64,000 nucleotides of DNA from Streptacidiphilus jiangxiensis (GCF_900109465.1 NZ_FOAZ01000006.1:310001-374000), one strand, 5' to 3'; shown: positions 43,005-51,239, counted from the first letter of the stretch. Notes: generated from the sequence alone by a model not told the origin. Made by a program: numbers and translations.

Positions 43005-44434
43005 GGCGCCTCCACCGGGACGACCTCGTCGGGCTGGAAGTAGAGGAACCGGCCCTGTTGGCGCCGCAGGTCGGCCCCCGGGTCGTCGTCGAGGGTGACG
43101 GCCAGGTGCACCAGCCCGTCGACGTCGTGCAGGACCGCCTCGACCAGCGCCGGGGCGTCGCTCAGGAACAGGTCCTGGGCGTCGCTGCGGCGCTTGCCCG
43201 GACGCAGCCGCACCCTGCTGCCGGCGCGCACGGGCGTGCCGTCGACCAGGACGTGGTCGGTGCCGGGGTCGACGCTGCGGTCGGCGGCCGGGTCCCACCA
43301 CGGCAGTTGGGGTGTCATCAGGTCCTCGAGCGCGGAATCCTCCTCACCGGGGGTGACCAGCACCGGTGGGCCGTCGGTCACTTCGCGCAGCGAGCGCACG
43401 GCGCCGTGCAGGCGTTCCCAGATCTCCGGCGGCAGCGAGTCGGCCAGGTCGACGACGGCGGCCGCGCGGTCGTCCGTGCCGCGTGCCTCGCGTTTCTCCT
43501 GGTCGGTGAGGGCGGCCGTGCGCAGGGCCAGGATCTCGTCGATCTCGGTGGCGTCGTAGAGGGTGCCGCAGCTCTCCGGGGCGATCCTGGGATGGTCCTC
43601 CAGGATGATCGGGGAGGAGAGCACGACGTCCGCGCGCCCGTCCGTGCCGGCCAGCACCGGCCAGGTGCGCTCGTTGCGGCACTCGGCGACGGCCTTGGCC
43701 GCCCATTCGGGCGGGTCGGTCATCGAGACGAACGAGCCGGCGGTCAGGCCCAGCAGCAGGTGCGCGGAGACCAGGGCGTGCGGCAGCGCCGCCTCCCGGT
43801 CGCCCGCCCGGCCGACGCCGGGACTCCACTCGCCGGTGTTCTCCAGCACGGCGCGCAGCCGCACCACCTGGTAGGGGCCTGGCAGTTCGACGGCGGAGAG
43901 GCGCAGCACGGCGTCGATCCGCTCGCGCCGCCGCACCAGGCGGCCGACGACCCGACCGGAGGCGTCGCGGACGTCCTCGACCTCCTCGGCGGCGGGCCGT
44001 CGGAACGGGAAGGTCACCGGCTGTCCGCCGGCCGCGCACAGGTCGGCGACGGGCACCCGGAAGTCGACCGTCGCCTCGACACCCTCGTCCCAGGGGACGA
44101 GCACCCGGTCGGGCAGCTCCAGGCGGTCCACGGTGCGGGTGGAGCGGTCCGGTTCGACCTGCTGCACGGTGCGCCGCTGGGCCTGCAGGAACCGCACCTC
44201 GACCACCAGGTCGGCGCCGGCGCGCGGTTCGGCCAGGCACTCGGTGCGGTGCCAGGCGTGCTCGCCGACGTCGAGGCCGTAGGCGGGCGGCACCAGGACG
44301 CCGAACTGCCAGCGCATCCGGTTCTTGGCCGAGGAGGCGCGGTAGGGGTAGAGCACGTAACCCTCGTAGAGCACCGCGTCGGCGACCTCGCGCGCGGTGT
44401 CGAAGCAGGGCCCGGCCACGGCGGCGGTGGTCAC
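43001..44434 (-). CDS. Uncharacterised 477-residue protein of the group 1h hydrogenase cluster
   Basis: I do not recognise a named family. The start is GTG 44434 (GTGA overlap with the DUF6084 gene). It is soluble, with no signal or membrane helix. The opening CFDTAREVADAVLYEGYVLYPYRASSAKNRMRWQFGVLVPP is distinctive and resembles proteins encoded beside high-affinity hydrogenases in actinomycetes (recalled). The middle has repeated beta-rich sections; DPPEWAAKAVAECRNERTWPVL and SSPIILEDHPRIAPESCGTLYDATEIDEIL are striking and contain Cys/His/Glu. The C-terminal ~80 residues (GTPVRAGSRVRLRPGKRRSDAQDLFL to GRFLYFQPDEVV) look like a small beta-barrel. It sits between DUF6084 and the maturation protease and is translationally coupled to both, so a role in maturation, quality control or assembly is likely. 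Confidence 0.85.
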   Translation of the reverse strand: MTTAAVAGPCFDTAREVADAVLYEGYVLYPYRASSAKNRMRWQFGVLVPPAYGLDVGEHAWHRTECLAEPRAGADLVVEVRFLQAQRRTVQQVEPDRSTRTVDRLELPDRVLVPWDEGVEATVDFRVPVADLCAAGGQPVTFPFRRPAAEEVEDVRDASGRVVGRLVRRRERIDAVLRLSAVELPGPYQVVRLRAVLENTGEWSPGVGRAGDREAALPHALVSAHLLLGLTAGSFVSMTDPPEWAAKAVAECRNERTWPVLAGTDGRADVVLSSPIILEDHPRIAPESCGTLYDATEIDEILALRTAALTDQEKREARGTDDRAAAVVDLADSLPPEIWERLHGAVRSLREVTDGPPVLVTPGEEDSALEDLMTPQLPWWDPAADRSVDPGTDHVLVDGTPVRAGSRVRLRPGKRRSDAQDLFLSDAPALVEAVLHDVDGLVHLAVTLDDDPGADLRRQQGRFLYFQPDEVVPVEAP

Positions 44435-45102
44435 CTGGGACTCCCCTCGGGGGTGAGCAGCGAGCGGGGTTCTTCCGCGTGGGCGAGCAGTTGCTCGACC
44501 GTGGCCTCCCAGGAGGGCAGGGCGTTGCGGGAGCGGTAGGCGCGCAGCGCGTCGAGCACCTCGCGCGGGAGCCGGAGCCAGCCGCATCCGGGGAAGTGCT
44601 GGTCCATCATCTCCCGCCACACCGCGACCGGCATCCGACAGACGGCCTCCTTGTGCCACGGCACCGGCTCGACCTGGAAGCCGCCCGGGCCGCGGAAGGC
44701 GGTGCCGGAGAAGAGCAGCAGCAGCGGCACCTCGCCGTCGTCGAGGGCGTCGCAGAATCGGGTCGCGGCGATGTCGGTGTCGTAGCTGCACGGCACCGGC
44801 AGGTCGACCTCGGTGCTGCCGTCGAATCCGGGCACCACGACGGAGACCTGCGCGAACTGCAGCGGGTTGAGGCTGCGGCCCCAGCGCTCGCGCTCGCCGA
44901 ACAGGTCACCGAGCGCCGCCGCCTCGGCGTCGCTGTAGCGGCGCTGCGCGGGTTCGACGCGGAACTGGCAGCGCAGCGCGAGCGCGTGGACGCGCCGGTC
45001 CTCGCCACCCGCGGTGACGCGGACGCGGAACACCAGCGTCGGCCCGGCGGCGTAGGGCTCGGCGCGCACGCCCACGCAGGCGAAGTCGAGGCCGCCGGTC
45101 AC
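44431..45102 (-). CDS. DUF6084-family protein (hydrogenase-associated)
   Basis: Soluble 223-residue protein, GTG 45102 with GTGA overlap to the DUF5947 gene. The sequence opens LDFACVGVRAEPYAAGPTLVFRVRV and contains ALRCQFRVEPAQRRYSDAEAAALGDLFGERERWGRSLNPLQFAQ. It continues with a beta-rich section (VVPGFDGSTEVDLPVPCSYDTDI) and WHKEAVCRMPVAVWREMMDQHFPGCGWLRL. I match this to DUF6084 from memory. No catalytic motif is evident; conserved Cys are scattered rather than clustered. Co-occurrence with group 1h hydrogenases suggests an accessory role. Confidence 0.82.
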   Translation of the reverse strand: MTGGLDFACVGVRAEPYAAGPTLVFRVRVTAGGEDRRVHALALRCQFRVEPAQRRYSDAEAAALGDLFGERERWGRSLNPLQFAQVSVVVPGFDGSTEVDLPVPCSYDTDIAATRFCDALDDGEVPLLLLFSGTAFRGPGGFQVEPVPWHKEAVCRMPVAVWREMMDQHFPGCGWLRLPREVLDALRAYRSRNALPSWEATVEQLLAHAEEPRSLLTPEGSPR

Positions 45103-45743
45103 CTGCCGACCCCCTTGGCCGGAGCGAGCGGCCGCGACTGCCGGGCCACGTCGGCGAAGAACGCGTCGAGTTCGGCGTGCGCCTCGGCGCCCCCGTCGAA
45201 GCCCTGCCAGTACGTGCGCATCCGCCCGACGAGCGCGTAGGCCGCGTCGACGGGGACGAGGTGGCAGTCGCGATGGCCACCGGTGCGGCGCACCAACAGC
45301 GCCTCCACGTCGGGACGCAGCTCGGCGGCGAGCGGTGTGACGGCGACGAACCGCCGCCACACCTCCGGGTCGACCTCGCTCTCGGTCACCCCGGCCGGGC
45401 CGGGGAAGCAGGCGACGACCTGGCCGAGCGCGGAGTTGTGCAGCAGGAACGCGACGCCGATGGGGATGCGCAGCAGCGCCCACGCGCCCTCGCCGAGCGG
45501 GTTGACCGGATCGGTGAGGTAACGGCGGGGCACGGACCGGTACTTGACGCCACCGGACCCCTCCCGCTCGAACAGCGCGGCGCAGGCGGGGCAGGCACAG
45601 GCGAGTGCCCTCCGCTCGACGTCGACGAGATGCCGGTGCTCGGGCGCGACGGGCACCGCACACAGCTCGCACCGCTCCACGGCCGGCGGCCTCGGCGCGG
45701 TGAACCGCCGCAACCCGCTGCGCGGAGCGGCGGGCGCGCTCAT
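45099..45743 (-). CDS. DUF5947-family protein with zinc-ribbon-like Cys cluster
   Basis: 214-residue soluble protein. Four or five cysteines near the N-terminus, CELC (~25-28) and CACPAC (~49-54), form a rubredoxin- or zinc-ribbon-like knuckle. GGVKYRSVPRRYLTDP, ALLRIPIGVAFLLHNSALGQVVACFPGPAGVTESEV and AAYALVGRMRTYWQGFDGG follow. I match it to DUF5947 (recalled). The metal site could hold zinc or iron; a rubredoxin-like iron site would make it a candidate electron carrier for the hydrogenase, but the spacing CxxC-x20-CxCxxC is not that of classic rubredoxin. It overlaps the NifU-like stop by 4 bp. Confidence 0.83.
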   Translation of the reverse strand: MSAPAAPRSGLRRFTAPRPPAVERCELCAVPVAPEHRHLVDVERRALACACPACAALFEREGSGGVKYRSVPRRYLTDPVNPLGEGAWALLRIPIGVAFLLHNSALGQVVACFPGPAGVTESEVDPEVWRRFVAVTPLAAELRPDVEALLVRRTGGHRDCHLVPVDAAYALVGRMRTYWQGFDGGAEAHAELDAFFADVARQSRPLAPAKGVGR

Positions 45744-46291
45744 CGCGCCTCCGCGGCCGCGCCCGGGCGGAGGCCGATCTGGAGCAGCGCCGGCTCGCGG
45801 CGCGCGGGCTCCGCCGCCGCGATCTCCACCGTGGTGATCTCGGGCGCGAAGCAGGACAGCGACGCTTCGATCCGCTGCTGGAGCGAGGCGTTGGTGCTGG
45901 GGCAGCCGCAGCCGTGACCGGCCTGCGCCTCGCGCAGCGTCACCCGCCCGAGCTGCTCGTCCAGTGCGACGATCTCCACGGTGCCCGCCTCCGCGGCCCG
46001 CAGCGCGCGGTCCACGCGCGTCGGCAGGTCGTCCGGGTGCAGGTCGTGCAGGACCAGCAGCCCGGCCGTCACCTCGTCGTCCAGCAGCGCGCCCAGGGGG
46101 GCGCCGGAGCGGCCGGACAGCAGGGCCACGGCGCGGGCCAGGCCCGCGCCGTAGAACTCCATCAGGGCCCGGACCAGTTCCTCGGCCGTGGCGGCCACGG
46201 CAGGGTCCTGCGCCGCGAGCCGCTCCAACAGCTCCTCGACGCGCGCCGCGGTCTGCTGCGGCGTGGACGCGGTGGCAGGCGTGGCCGTCAT
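45740..46291 (-). CDS. NifU-like protein of the hydrogenase cluster
   Basis: 183-residue protein. The C-terminal half resembles the NifU C-terminal (Nfu) domain: VDRALRAAEAGTVEIVALDEQLGRVTLREAQAGHGCGCPSTNASLQQRIEASL. Here the usual cluster-binding CxxC appears as CGCP within HGCGCPS. The N-terminal half is helical (RVEELLERLAAQDPAVAATAEELVRALMEFYGAG). The ATG at 46291 overlaps the large-subunit stop (ATGA). Presence directly after the structural genes suggests delivery of Fe-S clusters to the small subunit, or an electron-transfer role; NifU-like genes are known in these clusters. Confidence 0.85.
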   Translation of the reverse strand: MTATPATASTPQQTAARVEELLERLAAQDPAVAATAEELVRALMEFYGAGLARAVALLSGRSGAPLGALLDDEVTAGLLVLHDLHPDDLPTRVDRALRAAEAGTVEIVALDEQLGRVTLREAQAGHGCGCPSTNASLQQRIEASLSCFAPEITTVEIAAAEPARREPALLQIGLRPGAAAEAR

Positions 46292-48048
46292 CCGGCCAGG
46301 CCGCTCAGGCCCGTGGGGACGTGCATCTTCTGCACCGTCTTCCCGTTGCCGACGTACATGTGGACGCCGCAGGGCAGGCACGGGTCGAAACTGCGCACGG
46401 CGCGCATGATGTCGATGCCCTTGAAGTTGTCCGGCGGGTTCTCCTCGAAGATGGGCGTGTTCTGCACCGCGTCCTCGTAGGGGCCGGGCGTGCCGTAGCT
46501 GTCGCGCACGGAGGCGTTCCAGGGGGTCGGCGGGTAGGGGTGGTAGTTGGCGATCTTGCCGTCGCGGATCACCATGTGGTGCGAGAGCACCCCGCGCACG
46601 GCCTCGGTGAAGCCGCAGCCGATGGACTCGTCCGGCACCTCGAACTTCTCCCAGGTCGAGGTCCGTCCGGCGCGGATCTCCACCAGCGCCTTCTCGGCGG
46701 CGTGCAGGGCGACGCCGGCCGCGTAGGCCTGGAAGTAGGTGCGGGCCCGGTTGCGCTCCAGCGCGTTGCTCCACTGCGGGATCTTCCACTCGAAGGTGGT
46801 CTCCGGCTTGGTGAGCGTCCGGGGCAGGTTGATGATCACGCTGTGCCCGGTGGCCTTGACGTAGCCGATGTCGACCAGGCCGGACAGGGCGGTGGACCAC
46901 AGGCGGGCGATCGGGCCGCCGCCGGTGTCGAGGGCCAGGTGGTCCTTGCCGTCGAACCAGCGCGGGGACATGACCCAGCTGTACTTGTCGTCGAAGTTGC
47001 GCTTCTGCGGCGCGGGGATGGTGTGCTGGTTCCACGGGTGGCGCGGGTCGACGGGGTTGCCGAGCGGGTCGTGGGTGACGAACTGCTCCTGGCCCTCCCA
47101 GTCCTGGTAGTAGGAGCTGCCGAGCAGGATCCGGATGCCCAGGTTGATCTGGGTGAGGTCGTTGGTGACCAGCTTGCCGTCGACAACGACGCCCGGGGTG
47201 ACGAACATCCGCCGACCCCAGTCGGTCATGTTGCGGTAGGTGAAGTCGCAGTACTCCGGGTCGTTCAGCGCGCCCCAACAGCCCAGCAGGACGCGGCGGC
47301 GGCCGACCTCCTCGTAGCCGGGCAGCGCCTCGTAGAAGAAGTCGAAGAGGTCGTCGTGGAGCGGGACGACGCGCTTCATGAACTCCACGTAGCGCATCAG
47401 CCGGCTCATGTAGTCGGTCATCAGCTGGACGGAGGCGACGGTGCCGACGCCGCCCGGGTAGAGGGTGGAGGGGTGCACGTGGCGCCCCTCCATGAGGCAG
47501 AACATCTCGCGGGTGTAGCGCGAGACCTGGAGGGCCTCGCGGTAGAACTCGCCCTCCAGCGGGTTGAGCGAGCGCATGATGTCGGCGATGGTGCGGTAGC
47601 CGTGGTCGCCGGCGTGCGGGGCCTCGGTGCGTTCGGCCAGCTCCAGCACGCCGGGGTTGGTCTCCTTGACCATCTTCTCGCAGTAGTCGACCCCGACCAG
47701 GTTCTCCTGGAAGATGTTGTGGTCGAACATGTACTCGGCGGACTCGCCGAGGTTGATCAGCCACTCGCCCAGGTGCGGCGGCTTCACGCCGTAGGCCATG
47801 TTCTGCGCGTACACCGAGCAGGTGGCGTGGTTGTCGCCGCAGATGCCGCAGATGCGGCTGGTGATGAAGTGCGCGTCACGCGGGTCCTTGCCGCGCATGA
47901 AGACGCTGTAGCCGCGGAAGACGGACGAAGTGCTGTAGCACTCGGCGACCCGCTTCTGCTTGAAGTCGATCTTCGTGTGGATGCCCAGGCTGCCCACGAT
48001 CCGCGTGATCGGGTCCCAGGACATCTCCAGCAGTCCGTCTGCCGCCAT
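46288..48048 (-). CDS. hhyL: [NiFe]-hydrogenase large subunit, group 1h (high-affinity, actinobacterial)
   Basis: Catalytic subunit, 586 residues, oxidising H2 (to atmospheric levels in characterised relatives) at a Ni-Fe(CN)2CO centre. The L1 motif is RICGICGDNHATC (Arg65-Cys77; Cys67 and Cys70 are Ni/Fe ligands). The L2 motif is DPCLPCGVH (Asp555-His563; Cys557 and Cys560), followed by a 23-residue tail presumably removed by the protease encoded at 42450. The RICGICGDNHATC sequence and the arrangement with hypX, nifU and DUF genes fit group 1h rather than classical membrane-bound group 1. It starts 51 bp after the small subunit. Confidence 0.95.
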   Translation of the reverse strand: MAADGLLEMSWDPITRIVGSLGIHTKIDFKQKRVAECYSTSSVFRGYSVFMRGKDPRDAHFITSRICGICGDNHATCSVYAQNMAYGVKPPHLGEWLINLGESAEYMFDHNIFQENLVGVDYCEKMVKETNPGVLELAERTEAPHAGDHGYRTIADIMRSLNPLEGEFYREALQVSRYTREMFCLMEGRHVHPSTLYPGGVGTVASVQLMTDYMSRLMRYVEFMKRVVPLHDDLFDFFYEALPGYEEVGRRRVLLGCWGALNDPEYCDFTYRNMTDWGRRMFVTPGVVVDGKLVTNDLTQINLGIRILLGSSYYQDWEGQEQFVTHDPLGNPVDPRHPWNQHTIPAPQKRNFDDKYSWVMSPRWFDGKDHLALDTGGGPIARLWSTALSGLVDIGYVKATGHSVIINLPRTLTKPETTFEWKIPQWSNALERNRARTYFQAYAAGVALHAAEKALVEIRAGRTSTWEKFEVPDESIGCGFTEAVRGVLSHHMVIRDGKIANYHPYPPTPWNASVRDSYGTPGPYEDAVQNTPIFEENPPDNFKGIDIMRAVRSFDPCLPCGVHMYVGNGKTVQKMHVPTGLSGLAG

Positions 48049-48099
48049 GGTGGTGTTCGCTCTTTCCCTTGTGGGTCGGATGGGTCGGATGAACTGCCC

Positions 48100-49176
48100 T
48101 TACCAGGGCTTGCGGTAACCCGTCTTCAGCTCGGGTCCCTTGGAGCGCCACTTGGGCTCCTGGTCGACCGTCCTCATGGTCACGGCGCGCAGTCTGCGGA
48201 TGGCCGCGCCGTAGATGCCGCTGGCGGTCGAGGAGATCTTGCCGCCGGGGGGTTCGTCCATGAACGGCATGAACTTGTCCGGGAAACCCGGCATGGTGCA
48301 GGCGATGCAGATGCCGCCGACGTTGGGGCAGCCGCCGATGCCGTCCATCCACCCGCGCTTGGGCACGTTGCAGTGCACCACCGGACCCCAGCAGCCCAGC
48401 TTCACCAGGCACTTGGGCGAGTCGTAGGTGGTGGCGAAGTCACCCTGCTCGTAGTAGCCGGCCCGGTCGCAGCCCTCGTGGACGGTGGCGCCGAAGAGCC
48501 AGGTCGGACGCAGCTTGTCGTCCAACGGGATCATCGGTGCGGCGCCGGTGGCCATGTAGAGCAGGTAGGTGAGCGTCTCGGCGAAGTTGTCCGGCTGGAT
48601 CGGGCAGCCGGGCACGCACACGATCGGGATCCCGGCCTTGGACTTCCAGTCCCAGCCCAGGTAGTCCGGCACGCCCATGGCGCCGGTGGGGTTGCCCTCC
48701 ATGGCGTGGATGCCGCCGTAGGTGGCGCAGGTGCCGATGGCCACGACCGCCAGCGCCTTGGGCGCCAGCCGGTCCAACCACTCGCTGGTGGTGATGGGCT
48801 GGCCGGTGTTCGGGTCGTCGCCGAAACCGCACCAGTAACCCTCGGGCTTGATCGCCTCGTTGGGAATGGACCCCTCGACGACCAGGACGAACGGTTCGAG
48901 TTCGCCGCGGTCGGCCTTGAAGAACCACTCGATGAACGTGTCGGCGCCGCCGACCGGACCGCACTCGAAGTCGATCAGCGGCCAGTGGACGGCGATCTTC
49001 GGGAGCCCGGGGAGGGCGGCGAGCGCGATCTCCTCGATGCTCGGCTGCGTGGCGGCGGTCAGCGAGACCGAGTCGCCGTCACAGCTCAGTCCTGCGTTGA
49101 TCCAGAGAATGTGGATCGGGGCCTCGTCCTCGGCCCCTGGGTCCGCCGTGGCGGTGGAAGTCTGCGCATCCGACAT
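48100..49176 (-). CDS. hhyS: [NiFe]-hydrogenase small subunit, group 1h
   Basis: Electron-transfer subunit, 358 residues, from ATG 49176, five bases after TTTGGAGG; a TTG four codons upstream is less likely. There is no Tat signal and no C-terminal membrane anchor, unlike classical uptake hydrogenases, so the enzyme is cytoplasmic-side. The proximal-cluster motif is LSCDGDSV (Cys32-x2-Asp35), in which the usual second Cys is Asp. Other cluster ligands are GTCATYGG, VPGCPIQP, HEGCDRAGYYEQG, CLVKLGCWGPVVHCNVP and GGCPNVGGICIACTMPGFPDKF (medial/distal). It is the second gene of the cluster, 99 bp after hypX with a large palindrome between. Confidence 0.95.
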   Translation of the reverse strand: MSDAQTSTATADPGAEDEAPIHILWINAGLSCDGDSVSLTAATQPSIEEIALAALPGLPKIAVHWPLIDFECGPVGGADTFIEWFFKADRGELEPFVLVVEGSIPNEAIKPEGYWCGFGDDPNTGQPITTSEWLDRLAPKALAVVAIGTCATYGGIHAMEGNPTGAMGVPDYLGWDWKSKAGIPIVCVPGCPIQPDNFAETLTYLLYMATGAAPMIPLDDKLRPTWLFGATVHEGCDRAGYYEQGDFATTYDSPKCLVKLGCWGPVVHCNVPKRGWMDGIGGCPNVGGICIACTMPGFPDKFMPFMDEPPGGKISSTASGIYGAAIRRLRAVTMRTVDQEPKWRSKGPELKTGYRKPW

Positions 49177-49236
49177 GGATGCCTCCAAAGGGGAAGTTCG
49201 CTACGGAGCCAGACAAGGGCCTCCTGACTCCTGGAT

Positions 49237-49263
49237 AGCGCGCGCCACGCCGTGGCGCGCGCT
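49237..49263. promoter_or_regulatory. 27-bp perfect palindrome between hypX and the small-subunit gene
   Basis: AGCGCGCGCCACG (49237-49249), one central C, then the exact complement (49251-49263). In RNA it gives a 12-bp all-G/C-rich hairpin (plus tiny loop) in the 99-bp gap between the hypX stop and the hhyS start. It could be a partial terminator, an mRNA-processing or stability element, or an operator. Confidence 0.6.
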
Positions 49264-49275
49264 GACGTGGCGCCG

Positions 49276-51024
49276 TCAGGGTGACGGGGACACCGCCGAC
49301 CGGTGGTACGCGCGCAGGTGCTCCGGCGTCCCCGCCGGGGCCTCTTTCCGGACGAACGCGCTGCGCAGCGCGTGGTACGGGTGCTCCGCGTCGAAGAAGA
49401 TCGCGTGCATCCGGGCGAGCTCGTCGTTGCGGTAGGCGTGGAGCGGTTTCTCGGCCTCCCGCCGGTCCAGATCGGCCTTTTTGCGGGCCGTCCGGGCCCC
49501 CGCCCCCGGGCTCGCGGCCAGCCGCTGGGCCGACCGGATGACCGCGTCCGCGAACTCCTCCGGTCCGCACCCCAGCACCCGGTCGACGAGGCCGAGGTCG
49601 AGGCCGCGCTCGGTGCCGACCGGCAGGGCCGCCGCCATCATCCGGTCCGCCTCGGCCGGGCCGACCCGCTGCGGCAGCGTGTACGTCCAGTACTCGGAGC
49701 CGTACAGGCCCATCAGGCGGTAGTGCGGGTTCAGCACGACGCCCCGGCGGCACCAGACCTCGTCCGCGGCCTGCGCCAGCATCACGCCGCCCGCGGCGGC
49801 GTTGCCGCCGAGCGCCGCCACGACGAGCCGGTCGGTGGTGGTCAGCACGGCCTCGACCACGTCGTCGATGGCGTTGATGTTGGCCCAGGACTCGGCGGCG
49901 GGGTCCGGCGCGGCCTCGATGACGTTGAGGTGGATGCCGTTGGCGAAGAAGTCGCGCGAGCTGCCCAGGACCAGCACGGAGGTGGGCCTGCGGCACGCCT
50001 CCCGGTAGGCGGCGAGCAGGCGCCGGCAGTGGTGGGTGCTCAGGGCGCCGCCGGGGAACCCGCACCAGAGCAGCCCGACCTCGCCGACCTCCTGGTAGCG
50101 GATGTCGCTCCAGGTGCGGCGCCCCGGCGGGAGCTCCAGCTCCACCGGCGCCTCGGACAGTGGCGGCAGCCGCCGTTCGGGGCGCCCGCGCGCGGCGACG
50201 GCCAGCGCCAGGGTGGCGGGGAGCGTGAACGGCGGCGGTCCGCCGGGTCTGCGCCGGGCGCGCAGCTGCGGGATCCACACCGCGCCGTCGACGGTGGCCC
50301 GGCAGACCGCGCCGGCCCGGGCGGCCAGCAGCTCGCCCGGCGCGCCGCGCAGCCGGTCCTCCTCGTGTCCGCCGTGCAGGAACCACTCCTCCCCGGCGAT
50401 CTCGTCGAGCACACCGGGCTGCGAGTCGGCGGAACGCAGGCGGCGCAGGACCTCGGCGGTGGTGTCGCGCTGCCAGTCGATGCGGCGCTCGTCCTGCCGC
50501 AGCAGCGGCCGGGACAGCACCGTGGCCCGGACCTCGGGCTCGTCCTGCGACAGCGGCACGTGGGCGCCGGACGCGTAGCGCTCGACGGCGAGCAGCACGG
50601 CCTCGACGGCGGCGTCGGCCACCTCGCCCCGGTACAGGTCGCTCTTGCCGCGCGGCGGCAGGGCGCACGGCACGGTGGCCCAGACGGGGCCGGCGTCCAT
50701 CGCCTCCTCGGCCTGCAGGACCGTGACGCCCCACGCGTCCCGTCGCTCCAGGACGGCGCGGTCGAGCGAGGACGGGCCGCGGTCGCCGAGCGGACCGGGG
50801 TGCACGACCAGGCAGGTGACGGAGGACCACACGTCGGCGGGGATCGCACGCTTGAGCATCGGCGCGAGGACCAGCTGCGGTTTCAGCCTGGCCAGGGCGG
50901 CGCGCAGGGCCGCGGCGTCACCGAGGGCCAGTTCGACCGCGACGCTGTGCCCGCGGTCGCGCAGCGCGGCGAAGACGCGCTGGGTGAGGCTGTTGAATCC
51001 GGACGCCAGCAGCAGGATCTCCAC
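49276..51024 (-). CDS. hypX: HypX, CO-ligand synthesis protein for [NiFe]-hydrogenase
   Basis: Two-domain maturation enzyme, 582 residues, from GTG 51024 (GAGGAGG five bases upstream). The N-terminal part (~1-270) is a formyltransferase-like domain (VEILLLASGFNSLTQRVFAALRDRG, VLAPMLKRAIP, VVHPGPLGDRGPSSLDRAVL). The C-terminal part (~290-560) is an enoyl-CoA hydratase/isomerase-like domain (VLGSSRDFFANGIHLNVIEA, WANINAIDDVVEAVL, AALGGNAAAGGVMLAQAADEVWCR). In characterised HypX the formyl group of 10-formyl-THF is passed to CoA and released as CO for the active-site iron, which matters under air. It is the promoter-proximal gene of the cluster. Confidence 0.93.
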   Translation of the reverse strand: MEILLLASGFNSLTQRVFAALRDRGHSVAVELALGDAAALRAALARLKPQLVLAPMLKRAIPADVWSSVTCLVVHPGPLGDRGPSSLDRAVLERRDAWGVTVLQAEEAMDAGPVWATVPCALPPRGKSDLYRGEVADAAVEAVLLAVERYASGAHVPLSQDEPEVRATVLSRPLLRQDERRIDWQRDTTAEVLRRLRSADSQPGVLDEIAGEEWFLHGGHEEDRLRGAPGELLAARAGAVCRATVDGAVWIPQLRARRRPGGPPPFTLPATLALAVAARGRPERRLPPLSEAPVELELPPGRRTWSDIRYQEVGEVGLLWCGFPGGALSTHHCRRLLAAYREACRRPTSVLVLGSSRDFFANGIHLNVIEAAPDPAAESWANINAIDDVVEAVLTTTDRLVVAALGGNAAAGGVMLAQAADEVWCRRGVVLNPHYRLMGLYGSEYWTYTLPQRVGPAEADRMMAAALPVGTERGLDLGLVDRVLGCGPEEFADAVIRSAQRLAASPGAGARTARKKADLDRREAEKPLHAYRNDELARMHAIFFDAEHPYHALRSAFVRKEAPAGTPEHLRAYHRSAVSPSP

Positions 51025-51157
51025 AGGGGCCTCCTCGGGCGGGGCCACGGAGCCGGACCCGATCCGAAGGCGATCCAGACGTGCACCGTGGCCACGACCA
51101 GCGTGTGCCGCGCCCCGCCGCATCCGCGGGACCCGCGCCGCGAGGTCACCCGAACGC

Positions 51158-51186
51158 TTGCGAGGCATACCCCCATGGGGTATATC
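51158..51186 (+). promoter_or_regulatory. Promoter of the permease gene
   Basis: TTGCGA (51158-51163), 17-bp spacer, TATATC (51181-51186). The spacer is almost entirely occupied by the 17-bp palindrome at 51167-51183. The start of transcription is ~48 bp before the ATG at 51240. Confidence 0.6.
51167..51183. promoter_or_regulatory. CsoR-type metal operator
   Basis: Perfect inverted repeat ATACCCC-CAT-GGGGTAT. This G-tract palindrome is the hallmark of CsoR/RcnR-family metal-sensing repressor operators (copper-type consensus TACCC-x-GGGTA). It sits in the promoter spacer, where repressor binding would exclude RNA polymerase. The repressor gene is not in this window. Confidence 0.65.
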
Positions 51187-51239
51187 TGAGGGCGCTCGCA
51201 TCACTCGCACACGAACGCTCCTGCGGAGATGATCAGATC

